DNA from: Silene noctiflora
Taxonomy: Eukaryota; Streptophyta; Magnoliopsida; Caryophyllales; Caryophyllaceae
Reading direction: 5' to 3'
Assembly: GCA_009801015.1 (NCBI GenBank)
Contig: VHZZ01002814.1
Span: forward strand, 37,930-65,346
DNA length: 27,417 nucleotides
A program made the translations under genes and the position numbers. Below are positions 1 through 11,600 of this stretch, piece by piece (position 1 is the stretch's first letter; each line of letters begins with the position of its first letter). The notes beneath the pieces are model-generated. The model did not search any database. It saw only the letters and a list, made by a program, of their open reading frames with translations, and had not been told where the DNA came from.

Positions 1-520
1 ATAACCAACTCATCAAAGACCCATGAGTCCAAATTATCCTTTATACCCGAAATATGATTCAAAAGATGCCTTGATTTAACTGAATTAAAGAAGAACCTTG
101 TGCAAGCATCCCCTTCCTTTATCCAATTAATTTTGGCACGCTAGTAGAAAAGTAAACTAAACCATAAAATACGACTTGCTCTAATAATATCGATAATGTT
201 AATGTTGATTTTCTTGAACTTAATTAATTCAAAGCTCATTGTATTTATTATTCATTTCGAATGACAAGAAAAGTTTATAATATATCAGGATTATAATGGA
301 ATATAAAAATGGCTCAACAAATTATGTCTGATAAAATAGCTCAACAAATTAAGCATTCAAGTTCTTTTTTATTGTGAAATTCCAATCATTCAATATAGTT
401 ATCGGGGTAATTCAAAAAATAAACTCTGTATTTTGCTAATAACGGGTAGGAGTGTAGGACATATATGTCTAGTCACACACTCCATTATTTACAAAAACGG
501 TCGAGACACGAAAATAAACT

Positions 521-630
521 TGATGACATGGTTATCTACTTATCTTTACTATATTTGTTGTTCGTTCAAGTTTCTTGCAAGTTATTCTCGTGATGACATG
601 ATTATCTACTTATCTTTACTATTTGTTGTT
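521..630. repeat. 70-bp-spaced direct repeat
   Basis: A segment of about 40 bp beginning TGATGACATG and continuing through ATCTACTTATCTTTACTAT to TTGTTGTT occurs at 521-562 and again at 591-630. The copies differ by one substitution and a 2-bp indel. This is a local duplication with a period of about 70 bp and no evident coding function. Confidence 0.8.
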
Positions 631-648
631 TAGCTCTTAAACAACAAA
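622..648. repeat. perfect 11-bp inverted repeat (hairpin)
   Basis: TTTGTTGTTTA at 622-632 is exactly complementary to TAAACAACAAA at 638-648, leaving a 5-nt loop. It directly follows the second copy of the direct repeat at 591-630. It is AT-rich and has no T-tract or gene next to it, so I read it as a simple palindrome rather than a terminator. Confidence 0.7.
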
Positions 649-1427
649 AACAACAAATAATTTGAAATTACGGTAGGTCGGTTGTTATATCCTTTTTGGG
701 TAGTTACATAATTACAGATTATTATTGGTGTCATTCAAATTTCAACTTTCATTTCGAAAAGTTAATAAGTAATCAAACGATTTTTAGATAATAGTCCGTT
801 CTTCACTTCCAACGTTGATACATTGTATAATATAATGCTAGCCGACTAGGCACCTTAGATACGGAGTATTAGCAAGAAATTATGAGATAAGATATAATCA
901 ATCTAAATAATTTACTGTAGAAAAAAATAGGAAAAACTCGCAATTTCAAATCACCTTGGAAAAAAATAAATAATCGAAGACTATTTTATCAGAATTCACG
1001 ACCATGTCTACAAAGTTTACATGACAAAATATATATGAAATGTACACAAACACAATAAACTTAATCATATTCTAGTAATTACTCATAATGAACAAGAACA
1101 ATCAGAAATGAGAATGGTGTTGTGAATAAACTCCTTAAAAATTCTATAATTATATTATAGATTAAACATATATATATGATTCCGATTCTCGTTCACCAAG
1201 AAGAGAAAAACAATCCACTTCATAAGTTAAACTACGTTTCATCTTAAAATCAATTAATGATAGCATGAGTAATTATGAGTTTACAAAATGGTTAATACTC
1301 CCTTAATTCATTGATGTATTACACTCATGTTTCATACTCCCTCTGTCTTCGTTAACAGTTTACACTTATCTTATTTCCCCCCTCATAAAATAGAGCAAAC
1401 GTAAACTATTGACCGAGAATACATGTC

Positions 1428-1617
1428 GTAACAATGCACAAATTCTCCCTTGTGACGGAGGTACCCGTCGCAAGCTTGTGACGGGTACCACTTTGTCTCA
1501 CAAAAGACCCATGAGAGGAGAGAGGAAAGCAAGTGGGAGGGGGGTGCCCCCACCTTTTGCTTTATTCGTTTTGTGGGACAAAATACCCGTCGCAAGGGAG
1601 ATCTTCTGGTAACAATG
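1428..1617. mobile_element. Mutator-type MITE, 172 bp, with 9-bp target duplication
   Basis: The 9-bp sequence GTAACAATG lies at 1,428-1,436 and again at 1,609-1,617, bracketing 172 bp (1,437-1,608). The element starts CACAAATTCTCCCTTGTGACGG, cited as positions 1,437-1,458, and its other end read in reverse complement starts CAGAAGATCTCCCTTGCGAC. I count 18 of 22 terminal positions matching. A second inverted layer lies inside (GGTACCCGTCGCAAGC followed by GCTTGTGACGGGTACC). There is no coding capacity. A 9-bp duplication with long inverted ends is the mark of non-autonomous MULE elements. The interior (a purine-rich stretch, then a stretch of CCCC and TTGCTTTATT character) resembles the interior of the element at 3,593, suggesting one superfamily. 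Confidence 0.85.
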
Positions 1618-2136
1618 AGTATTATTTCATCCCAACTTTCACATCATAAGATTCCTAAAACTTAACAAAGAAGACATTTGATGATGAGAGGTGACGACCC
1701 ATAAATAACGCAAGCCCTATGGTCTCACTCACACACACATAGTCAGATACACACTCCCCACTAACCCAAATTCTTATTTAAAACGGAGACATCCGTCTTA
1801 AATACTCCGTAATACTTTTACATAAGAAATAAAGAATTGATTTTGAATCACACAAAATCCTCTACCCATATGCAATTAAATTTAGACCATATAAAACATT
1901 CTAAAAAAAGAAAGAGAGAAGAAAATCCGACTAGTTTCGAAAAGGAAAGAGGGAAGAAATGATTGACTAGGAGGGACTAAAATGAAACAAAAAGAAGATA
2001 GTTGAGAGAAAATCGCAAAACTTTCGTCTCATCCACCTATGTATGGTAGTATTTAATCTGATTTATAGTTAAAACAATATCTGTTTGAAGGGAAACTAAT
2101 TGAGCCACTAAAAAATAAAGACCAAATATATTCCCT
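1618..2136. other. intergenic stretch upstream of the small ORF
   Basis: There is no gene. The stretch includes one TACTCCGTA 9-mer (1,803-1,811) and a strongly purine-rich run at about 1,905-2,020. If the small ORF at 2,228 is a gene, this is its upstream region. A TTGACT hexamer near 1,962 resembles a W-box core but is too short to call as a site. Confidence 0.4.
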
Positions 2137-2144
2137 TATAAATA
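2137..2144 (+). promoter_or_regulatory. TATA box for the 49-aa small ORF
   Basis: TATAAATA stands in a C-rich setting (CCCT before it, CCCCC after it), typical of plant core promoters. Transcription would be expected to start about 30 bp downstream, near 2,168-2,175. That skips the upstream ATG at 2,159 and leaves a leader of about 55 nt before the ATG at 2,228. The call is inferred from sequence and spacing only. Confidence 0.5.
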
Positions 2145-2227
2145 CCCCCATTAAAACCATGGTTTGCTTAAGCTTAGCTCTAATTTATTACATTTTAAAC
2201 ACATAAAAATAAAGATATTTGCAAAAA

Positions 2228-2377
2228 ATGGATACAGGGAAATCATCAAATTCAGGATCAAACCCGAGTCCGGTGGTAAGTACGGCTTCTTCCTTCAATG
2301 TACCGAAACGTGGGCGGGTGTTGAATACTATCATCAAAGATGTTATTGATATTTTTAAGCCTAATCCCAATGACTAG
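2228..2377 (+). CDS. possible small protein of 49 aa
   Basis: An ATG in an A-rich context (AAAAAATGG) opens a 49-codon frame ending in TAG. The first half is rich in Ser, Asn, Gly and Pro (begins MDTGKSSNSG). The second half has a basic turn, VPKRGR, followed by an amphipathic stretch, VLNTIIKDVIDIF, and the tail KPNPND. There is no signal peptide or membrane segment, so a small cytosolic or nuclear protein would be expected. A TATA box lies 91 bp upstream at the right distance. The composition is not that of random AT-rich intergenic sequence. Against it: a good 5' splice consensus (GGTAAGT) sits inside the frame at about 2,275, so this could instead be the first exon of a spliced or non-coding transcript. 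I do not recognise the family; the P-K-R-G core faintly recalls other short plant proteins, from memory only. Confidence 0.45.
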   Translation: MDTGKSSNSGSNPSPVVSTASSFNVPKRGRVLNTIIKDVIDIFKPNPND

Positions 2378-2407
2378 TGTTGTTGTTGCCTTGTTGGGGT
2401 AAATTTG

Positions 2408-2515
2408 TACTCTCTCCCGTCCGATTCAATTTACCCGACTTTTCAAATTTATGTTACGTACTTTAAAAAGCGGCTAGATTGATTCTACTTGTAAAGTACT
2501 GGACGAGAGGGAGTA
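2408..2515. mobile_element. Stowaway-like MITE, 104 bp, TA target duplication
   Basis: TA at 2,408-2,409 and TA at 2,514-2,515 flank a 104-bp element. The left end reads CTCTCTCCCGTCC, and the reverse complement of the right end reads CTCCCTCTCGTCC, with 11 of 13 matching. CTCCCTC-type ends with TA duplications are the hallmark of Stowaway (Tc1/mariner-derived) miniature elements. It lies about 30 bp past the stop of the 49-aa ORF, so it would fall in that gene's 3' untranslated region if the gene is real. Confidence 0.65.
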
Positions 2516-3583
2516 TATGTTAAAGAGTAGTAAATAAATAAATTACCATATCAAGTAACATGAGGTGGTATTATGGTTATTATCGAGCATTTGTTTTTGG
2601 AGCTGGATTTGATCTTCGCCCAAAACTTGAAAGACTTGTTATCAAAAATGTCGTAAGACTGTCTTACCACGGTCAATTTATGTTTGTACAGTTTTAAGGT
2701 AAATTTTCGTGCTACTACATTAGCTCTAGTTTGTAAATTACTACTTGGTACTCTGTAATATATTACGTTTATGTTTATGTAAATTTTCGGTATTTCAGTA
2801 GCTCTATTATTATGGTTCATAACATTTGTGATGCTATATTGCAAGTTTTATTCTGTACAATTTTAATTTTGTACAAGTAACAACACTGCACGATATCTAG
2901 ATGTTCAAGTGACTATTTTGTACAATTCAACAAGCTTTTGACGTATGATTGAGTGACGACAAAATGCGAATGGTTGTGTGGGTACTGATTTTATCTAGTG
3001 AAGCAATTATCAACGGTTACTCAATTATACACAAATTATTATTATTGACCCTTATATTATCTCTCTCTTATTTTTCCACCTCATTTTTCATTAATTTTTT
3101 CATCTTTTATGAAATTACATCTTCACAACAATGAGGTTGACCAACGATATTTATTTACCTATAACATTTTAAGAACCTCCTCAAAAAGAAACACAAATTG
3201 TTTTGATTTTTATTTGTGAAGCTCCTCTAAAAATAGAGGATCCCCAAATAATGGAGACGCGGGCTCAATAATGGGATTCCCTATTCAATGAGAGAGAAGA
3301 TAACTGGGTAGGTTAAAAAATACATTTGACGAGAGAAAAGGCTAAAACTTTATTGTATTAGAACATAGATTTTACCTAAAATTATGCTAGTACTAAACTT
3401 ATTAACAATTGACACTAACAAAAAACTATGTTAATTGTAATTTCACAAAATTACCTGTTTGAACTACCAGTTAATTTCCCTTACGAAGGGATTCTTAAGG
3501 GATATCCATTTTATAATTAAAACCGATCAGAGATTCTCAAGGGATATCCATTTTATAATTAAAACCGATCAGCTACAATCCCA
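2516..3583. other. intergenic DNA with a 42-bp tandem duplication
   Basis: No gene is supported. Short open frames here are AT-rich with no recognisable domain. The only clear structure is the tandem duplication at 3,490-3,572, listed separately. Confidence 0.5.
3490..3572. repeat. tandem duplication, 41-bp copies, 42-bp period
   Basis: GATTCT(T/C)AAGGGATATCC and the 24 bases after it occur at 3,490-3,530 and again at 3,532-3,572 with a single substitution. The near identity indicates a recent local duplication. The second copy ends 11 bp before the target duplication of the element at 3,593. Confidence 0.9.
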
Positions 3584-3798
3584 TTTAAATAGCACAAATT
3601 CTCATTGAAGACGGGCACTATCCGTCACAAGCTGAAGACGGATAGTGTCCCTTTCACAATATGCAAGTGGCACTAACCAGGGGTGCTCCATTTTCCCCTC
3701 ACTTGCCCTCCCATTTGCCTTATTGTGAGAGGAACACTATCCGTCTTCAACTTATGACGGATAATGCACGTCACAAATAAGACGCTTTGTTTAAATAG
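3584..3798. mobile_element. Mutator-type foldback MITE, 197 bp, with 9-bp target duplication
   Basis: TTTAAATAG at 3,584-3,592 and 3,790-3,798 brackets a 197-bp element (3,593-3,789). Its left end begins CACAAATTCTCATTGAAGAC and its right end finishes GACGCTTTG. The interior repeats the core ACTATCCGTC and its complement GACGGATAGTG several times, so the element can fold back on itself. There is no open frame. Left terminal sequence and duplication length match the element at 1,437, and the copy at 12,710 is clearly derived from it. No transposase is in the window, so movement would depend on an autonomous MULE elsewhere. Confidence 0.88.
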
Positions 3799-5657
3799 AT
3801 AGAACAAACACTTGCTATTCCATAGATTATTTGCTCGTCCATATTGACCTATTTTAACTAAAAAACAGGTATCTCCCTTTTAAAAAGAATGTGTGTTTTA
3901 ACTGGTGAGACTGATGGCTAGAAGTCTTGTCCATATAAGTAGTAAGTTAAGGTTGAGTATGATTTTATTAACCATCTTTTCATGACTATCCTCTAAGAAT
4001 CAGGATCACACCTTTCACTTATAGGTCACTATATATGAGAACAGGTGGAGTGTCCTTAGATCATCATTTATTAAGAAAAAGCAAATCATGTAGGGATTTA
4101 CTTTATCCCAACAAATCATCATTTTTTTTTTGTATATCTTCTGAGAAAAGGACATATCAACACAAAATAATACGGAGTATCCAATACATTGCCCATGTGA
4201 TTAACATCCCTATGACCTTCACTCAAAATAAAGAGACACCGAAGGCGACTTCCAGTCGCATTCGCTTGCCTGGGAATTGCTAGCCGCCTGCACAAGTACT
4301 ACACAATACGAGAACCACAAACAATTTAGTGATTATTCTGGACCACAAATGAAAAGTATGTTCCATCTATAAGTGAGTAAATGGATTTACAAGGTTATTT
4401 ACAGGTCGGGTTAATAAGTTAGGATTTAGGATGACCAATTGACCATCCGTAAATTGGCAATAAATTCTAGCTATGATCAAGTGATCGTCGATAAAGTGCT
4501 CTTATTATCTCTCTCCTTGCCTTCTTTGGAAAAAGCTTGAAGGGAAGAGGGAAAGCGTGCTCCAGAGACAGACGCCCTCTAAATGTACACTTTTGCACCA
4601 ATTAGGATAATTATGAGTTTATGACTAATCTAAAGAGTCTCTCGGCTGGCTAGAATCCTCCTTCGCTTATATACGTACTTAAGAGTTGGATGGATCTTGT
4701 TCGATCCAACAGTCACTGTCTTCTTTTTCAACGCTTCAGGTTTCCTCTTTCTCTTATAAAATATCCTGAAACTTCTGTGTTGATTATTCACGCAATTTTC
4801 CTGCAGCCAAAAGGTATTATGTACGAGGATCAGGAAAAGTTCTGAAGACTGCTTCATGGATATGATTGGAAAAATTCTATGAAGTTGGCAAAATTTGTCC
4901 AAGAAAAGTTCTATTTCTAGATCCGCATAACGAATTTCAGAACATATCCAATAGCCATAAGATACAAATTATGACTCCATCTAACAAAAGATGCTCTTTC
5001 AGTGCAAACACCGTAACTAGACCTTGCAAGATTAACCCGCTCGACCTGTATCTGAACAAGCAAACCAGAATATGACCCAAACCGAGCCAACCCAGATTTT
5101 TGCTGGCCCTTACCTCTAACTGATCGATTATAAGTTTTTACTTTAAAACATATCCGAATACGAGATGACCCGAACCAACAACCATCCCGGTCAGAGTGCC
5201 AAAATACCCAAAATGACGTGAACCATACGGGACAAAATTGACTCATTCGCCGGGCTTAAGCAAAAAAGCATATCCTCCCACCCCTCACCCACCGCTTGTA
5301 AATTCATGGTGTGTAAATAGTAATGTCGTAATTTGCATTTCCAAAGTTGGCTCAAAAACATGTAATTACTGACTGAGATAGCCCAAAGGAATATTAAACT
5401 TCTTATCTACAGGGAGAGTATTCAAGGGAAAATCGTCACCAATGTATTAAACAGGAAGCGTTCTGTATTGAAAGTTTCTATAAGGTGCTATGTCGGAATC
5501 ATCGCCAAAGCACCAAGATTGCGGTAAATCATTTATAAACCAGGTAGATTACACACAGAACAAAGCATAAAGTGTGAAGCATGTGAAAAAAAGGAAAAAG
5601 ATGAATTTTTGACGCTTTGAAGAAATTATTCATGAAGGTTCATGGTCCAGAATTATC
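3799..5657. other. intergenic DNA 3' of the IDM1-like gene
   Basis: I find no gene here. Position 4,171-4,179 carries the TACGGAGTA 9-mer. Around 4,630-5,250 both strands show medium-length open frames and a run of ACCCGAACC-like sequence, which may be an old transposon remnant, but I recognise no transposase, reverse transcriptase or host domain. The rightmost few hundred bases (about 5,300-5,657) probably include the 3' untranslated region of the minus-strand gene that ends at 5,658. Confidence 0.4.
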
Positions 5658-8600
5658 TCAAGGTAGTTCTGGTCTTGGTCTAATCACCCACACACGTTTC
5701 GGAACAAATTGAATAATATAACAAGCAGAAACCAAAGAACCATCAAACTCAGTTTCAATTACCTGTGATGGCTGTGAGCATTCCTGTTGAACCCTGTCCA
5801 GCTTCATAGATTCTTGAGAAGAATCTACATAGCAAACACATGTGAACAAGTAGCCGAGTAACATAACTCTTCTCATGTATAAGTGACATTTTTATCAATA
5901 GACAGAAAGAAAAGCAAACAAACCTTTGCAGTCGATCACAGACTTGGAATTTGGCAACTCCTTATTTAAGCGGTTCTTTCTAAAGATAGCCTGTGTGATA
6001 GATCTACTCATTCTTCTTGATGTATCAAGTTGCTGCTCGCCGCATTTGTTGGAAGAACGTGTTGCGCAATCATTGCCATTTATACTTTCAAGAGTACACG
6101 GGCCAGCCTTATCCGAAACTAGGGGTAAGAAGTCAATAATGAATGACTGAACGCAATAACTAGAACAAACCAAGGCCCAGGCTATTACCTTCAAATGATT
6201 TTCTGAGAATTTTCTGAAACAATGTAGTTCCTTGGAAAAGAACAAATGGATATCCTAGTAATTCTCTCCGAACATAATCTGGCATTTCCATGAAACCAAA
6301 CGTCGAAACCCAGGTCTCACTTAGCGTAGCTATACCTGGTAGGACCAGTCTTTCAACGCCCAGCTCAACAAGCATCTGAAAAGGAAGAAAATGGATGTTT
6401 GCCATTTAACAGAGGAAAACCACCGTAATAGAAATGTAAATTGGGTGACAAAGTTTGCAATTTAGAAGAGGGTTTAAGGGACTTCTGTAACCCTAACTAA
6501 TAATGAATTAAAATATCTTAAGCAAGCATCTCCGACAAAGTAACAAACTACTATGAGGCCTATGTCTAATGTAGACTCAATACCTAATTATCTAATCACT
6601 CAAAGGCAGAAATAAAACTGAACATGCTCAAAGAAATTACCTTTTCTAGCTCATGTAGAAGCAGTCGACACATTCCCTGACGGCGATACTTGAAAGGTGT
6701 AGCTATTAGCGGCATCTCGGCAACCTTTTGACCATGGATTCTGAATGCAATGTAAAGCACCAAAATGAAATGTCACACATCTATCGAATCTCAGAACCTA
6801 AAGGAAGGCAAGAACCACTTAAAAGGGATAACCTGATGGTAGCAGCACAAACAACTTCGTCACCATTTACCAAAGCCATTACATAGAATCCATGAAAGTC
6901 CAACCTCCTGAACTTGGACCTATAAGCAAGAAAGGATGTTATATAAGACGATGAATTGTCTCGTTTAACTAAATAGATGCTGACAGCTTGACCTAAAATG
7001 CAATAGTGCATGAGATCTTCAGGCACTCAACGTAAACTATTATAAAATCTAGTAAAGCGAATAAACATAGTTGCATCCACATGTCCATCCAGGAATCCGT
7101 ATTTCCTATTGACCATGTAGTGACTAACAAGTCAAATTGCCAGCCAAAAAAACATGAGCCTAGAAGCAAAAAAAATGCATTAATAGTATTCAATACATAC
7201 ATGTTATGTCAACTGAATAAAAGGGGGGATGACATCTTTTATGCAAGTCTCTCCTTCAAGTTAGAAAGAGAGTAAAGATCTGACAGGTGATGACTAAAAG
7301 TCATCTCGTGACATCCTGCTCTTCTTGAAGACAATCAAAAAAAGCAAGTGATAATTGAGGGGGAAAAAATACGCTGCAGACAGCTTAGCTATAGAGAGGG
7401 CTCAGAGGAGATTATAATCCAGATATGTACAATGAAGCTAGAAATTATCAGATATGTATACGCCAAATCTGATATGCGATACGCTCTTATAAAGTGTCTG
7501 CCATATTGATTTAGAGTTATCACCATGATACGCTCAAATCAATTCACGTTCGATAACGCTTGATAGTTGATACTGATACTAGTACCATGAATTAGATAGA
7601 AGAAGCTCAAGAAGCTTGAAAATTAGGGGTTCTCTCAAATTAGAGTCATAAAAAGCCTAAAAAAACAGAGCATGACAACAATGACGACTGTTTGCCCAAC
7701 CAAGAATGTCACATTCTAAAAGGGTGATTATCACACCCAATATCATGGGAAAGAAAACATTTGCTCAAGTTTCTATGCAAAAACTCTCAAACAGCTGAAA
7801 ACTATTGGAACTGAGATTGTAGATTATCAAAGGCCAAACATATCATTCCAAAGGGGTTCTCTCTGTCATAAACTATTACTCTACCAGCCAAGAGAAGTCG
7901 GCCAAAAGAAATCCTAATATAGAGAGGAAGAAACAGAAAGTAACGAGGAGGTTGAAATTTGAAAAGATCTCTTCATTTAGAACACACTCTCCACTAACAC
8001 AATTTAGAAACAGCGAGTGCAAGACAAGTCTGCTCGCCACCTATAGAAATCTTGGAAAATGTAGATCCTAGAAAAGTATCAAGAAAAATGAAACAAAGAA
8101 GTCTCACCCTGAATTATAAACAATATCTGCAACAAGATCTCTGCCAGTATGGGGCTCTATTATGGGTTGGAAACATTCATGGAAAACGTTCAAAACCTGA
8201 GACACCTGAATGAGCGGATGAACCCGCTCATTGTACACATTACAATCATTTCTTCTTGATCTTGTTACGGACCAGGTCAAGCCTTCCACAGAAGTAGGAT
8301 TAGAAATTCGTAGGAGTTGATGGAGTCGAGCACATATCTAGCAAAATAAGACAAAATGCTACTAATAAAGTAGGGTAGAGAGAAAAACAATATATACTCA
8401 TCATGTTATGTATGTATTTAACTACAGAAATCTAGTCTGAGATTCTGAGTAAATAGTCAATAAGCCACAAAATCAGTAACGTAGTAATGATTTGTCATTT
8501 AAGATTTACTAGTACTCACCAAGTCACCATACGTCCCATACATAAGACATACAAATAACCATTAAAACAATTATATTTCACTTTATCTATTTGTGTGGCT

Positions 8601-11600
8601 GTGCAACCAAAAATTGTAATATTGAAGTGCGCAAATTAAGTTCAGATGGAAAGAAAATACCTCAAAACAGTTTTTGCTGCAAAACCTAATGTCTTCTGAT
8701 ACAGTTATCCCTGCCTGATCTAGGCACGCAAAATGATCTAATAAAAGGGTAAGAATTAATACATGAAAGAAAGTGATCTAGTACCAACATAGACAGGACA
8801 GTCAAGGATAACACACATTGGTGGCTGCACTGATAACACACATCAGAAAATAGTTGATCATCGCTTGCATAATCTTTCAAGCCACATAAACCACACGTAC
8901 AAGATGGACAAAGCAATTCTCCATTTGTCGTCTCCTGAAATGACTCACAAAGCAATAATTCTTGTTAGGGTCAACTAAGAATTTGTATAGTTGTATTCTT
9001 ATTCAAAACTGCTAAATAACCAACACTTGAGATAACAAAAGTAAAACAGACATGTCGAGTTAACTTTGCATGTACAGATAGTTGTTAATCTTCAGGGTAA
9101 GAAAGGATTGTCATGCAATGTGCAGAAAAAAATATACTACTAAGGCCTGAGGAAGACAAGAGAGATGATACTCCACCAGCTTCAATAAGAGATCAGCAAT
9201 AGCTTACACACACCCTGACTTATAATAATCATTCTCTCACATAGAGCTAGATTTGAAAGCTGAAAATGTTAAAATTTTCACCTAACCAAACCACCAACAT
9301 CATTACTCAACTATCCTTTAATCTCTCGCCTATGACGGGTAAAAAGGACAGGTGTCACGGCCTTACCTAACCATGGGGTTATTTCAAACGACCCAAACTA
9401 AGAATAGTCTCCAAAATTGCATAAATCAACTACTACGACGACATATACGGAAACCAAGTATACATCTTCTCAACAGTTTGTGCCTAGGACACTAGAAAAC
9501 TTATTTGAGGACAGAGGAAATATACTGTAGAATGACAAACGAAAATAAAAGGAACCATCAAATTCAGGCTTTTAATAACAAACATCACCTTAGGGTCAAC
9601 GCAAGAAAAATGGTACGAAGACATGCAAATGTCACAATGAAGAAGTTTATCTCCATATTGACAGATGAAACAGACAGAGTCGCGAAATCTTTTTCTTTGA
9701 GCCTTCTGTTTATCAGGAATACATAAAGCATCTTCAGATACAAGCTCTTGACAAGAATCTGCAGCAGGTAATGTACTTTCACATTGACTGCTGAACACAC
9801 AGTCTCCTTTCCGTGATAATTTTGGATCCTCCTTGTTTTCCGACAATGTCGGCTTCAGTTTATCCTCCTCCCTCTTTCTTGACAATATCTTTTTAATTCT
9901 CAAAGGACTTCTCTTATTTCTGATACCGCGTCTAGAGATTCTCCTTCTTCTTCCTTCTCTAAGAATAGAATATCTCACTGTAAAGCCTACCTTCTTTTGT
10001 GTTTGTATCAGCCCTTTCCTTCTGCCAACAGATTTATAATCTAATACTTGGGATGATACACGATCATGCATCTGCCTCATTCTTTTGGAGCCATCACGTG
10101 TTTGTCTGTCAGCCTGTTGACTAATAATTTTTGAAGGCTTTTGCTTCCTTGGTGTCAAACTGTTTTCAACAATATGCCACTTTTTTTTAAACTGGTTTTT
10201 GACTGGTGTCTTTGAATTATTAATGTAACAGCAAGGGCTTTTAGTATGCAGATTACGGTTTTGAGCCGCCCTTCCTTGATGTTCACGGTTTCCTAGAACG
10301 GAATCACTAATATGAGCACAGCACACACTTGCAATTTGATCATATTCTTCCCTCGCATCAGCTTTTGGAGAGTCAGTGATTATGCAACTATCTTCAGCCG
10401 TAGAATGACTCTTCCTACACTGAAAACTAGCTAAGTGACAGTCATTAGTGGCAGCAGAAATTGGGGGATCCTCTGCATCACTCATACACATACGCCTTGT
10501 TCTAACAGCAAGGCTAACTTCTTTATCCTTTCTTATCCGCATAGATCTAGTGAGAACAGACACATTCAAATAACTTCCCCTCTTAGACCTGCGACCATTT
10601 TTTTTTTTCACACGTCTACGAGAACCAGTAGGAGAATCGAGAGATTTCGTTCTAGGTTTGGTTGTAATATCACAAATAACTTCCCTGAAGTATTCCTTCC
10701 AGATACAATATGCACCACAAGTCCACTCTGAAATCATTTTCTGATACCCATAATGAACTTTCAAGCGGGACCAGACACGCTTAATAAGTTGTAATAAATT
10801 ATCATCTTTCTTATGCTCCCTGGCCAGATTTACTAACAGCCAGGTACCCCGTTCTCTCCAGCTACCTGAAAATTCATCCCATTCAAGGGTCACACGTATG
10901 TCACTCAATTTGTACATTCGTTCATCGCCCTCGTCAGGGAAATAAACACGGCGTTCTTGAGCACCCTCATCGTAGTCAACAATTACACCTTCCCACCAAG
11001 CTTCCTTAAACAAAACATCAACACAGACTCCAAAATTCAACCCTAAATTAATGGAACAAGGTTCTGAATGTGGCGGTACAGGTCTGATACGGCCACGATA
11101 GTTAGATTTGAAACAAGGACGCTGGTAAAGACCCTCAATTGCCCCAGTGACAGGTATCGATTCAATCAACTTGGAGCTGCCTGATTCACACAATAACTCA
11201 TTGTACCTGACATCGCGGCAAGAATCCGAAACACCGATAACTACTCCAGAGTGCCATGACCCTCTCAGCCCTTCCTCCAGTTGGCGTACCTATGAACCAA
11301 GCATCAACATATTCATTAGCACCTCAATACATCTGACATATGAGGTCCACGGACGGAAACTGTGATGCAAGTGCCCTAATCATTTAGATGGATCATTAAC
11401 ACACAAAGAGGACACTGAAACTTCGATGCACGCTAAGAGAAAATTTGCTAGATAATTTCCTAGCATGTATGTACCGCAAAAGAACATCAGCATTTAAACA
11501 ACTGAATAAACTAGCAAACATATACTAGAAATTTAGAATTCTAACAATTTAACAAGCATCTAATAAAACTACCCCAATGAGATATCCAAAATCAGAAGGA

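Larger units (their letters stand above)
1..1427. other. gene-poor AT-rich intergenic DNA
   Basis: I see no supported gene here. The stretch is AT-rich, with short spurious open frames only. It contains a 13-bp direct repeat 27 bp apart (GCTCAACAAATTA at 312-324 and 339-351), a larger direct repeat followed by a hairpin (521-648), and one copy of the 9-mer TACGGAGTA (860-868). Around 1,337 the sequence CTCCCTCTGTC begins, which looks like one end of a Stowaway-type element. The internal arms near 1,345 and 1,401 are roughly complementary, but the right terminus is not recognisable, so it may be a truncated copy. Confidence 0.6.

Noticed and set aside
2159..2206. 15-codon upstream ORF ahead of the 49-aa frame
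   Set aside because: Its ATG lies only 15 bp after the TATA box, so it probably falls upstream of the transcription start.
4630..5246. Overlapping frames of 70-109 codons on both strands
   Set aside because: No recognisable reverse transcriptase, transposase or host domain, and none is much longer than chance; treated as intergenic, perhaps an old transposon relic.
9505..11365. Plus-strand frames of 68-98 codons opposite the large exon of the IDM1-like gene
   Set aside because: They are antisense shadows of exon 11,289-9,589, which carries clear Agenet and PHD motifs on the minus strand.
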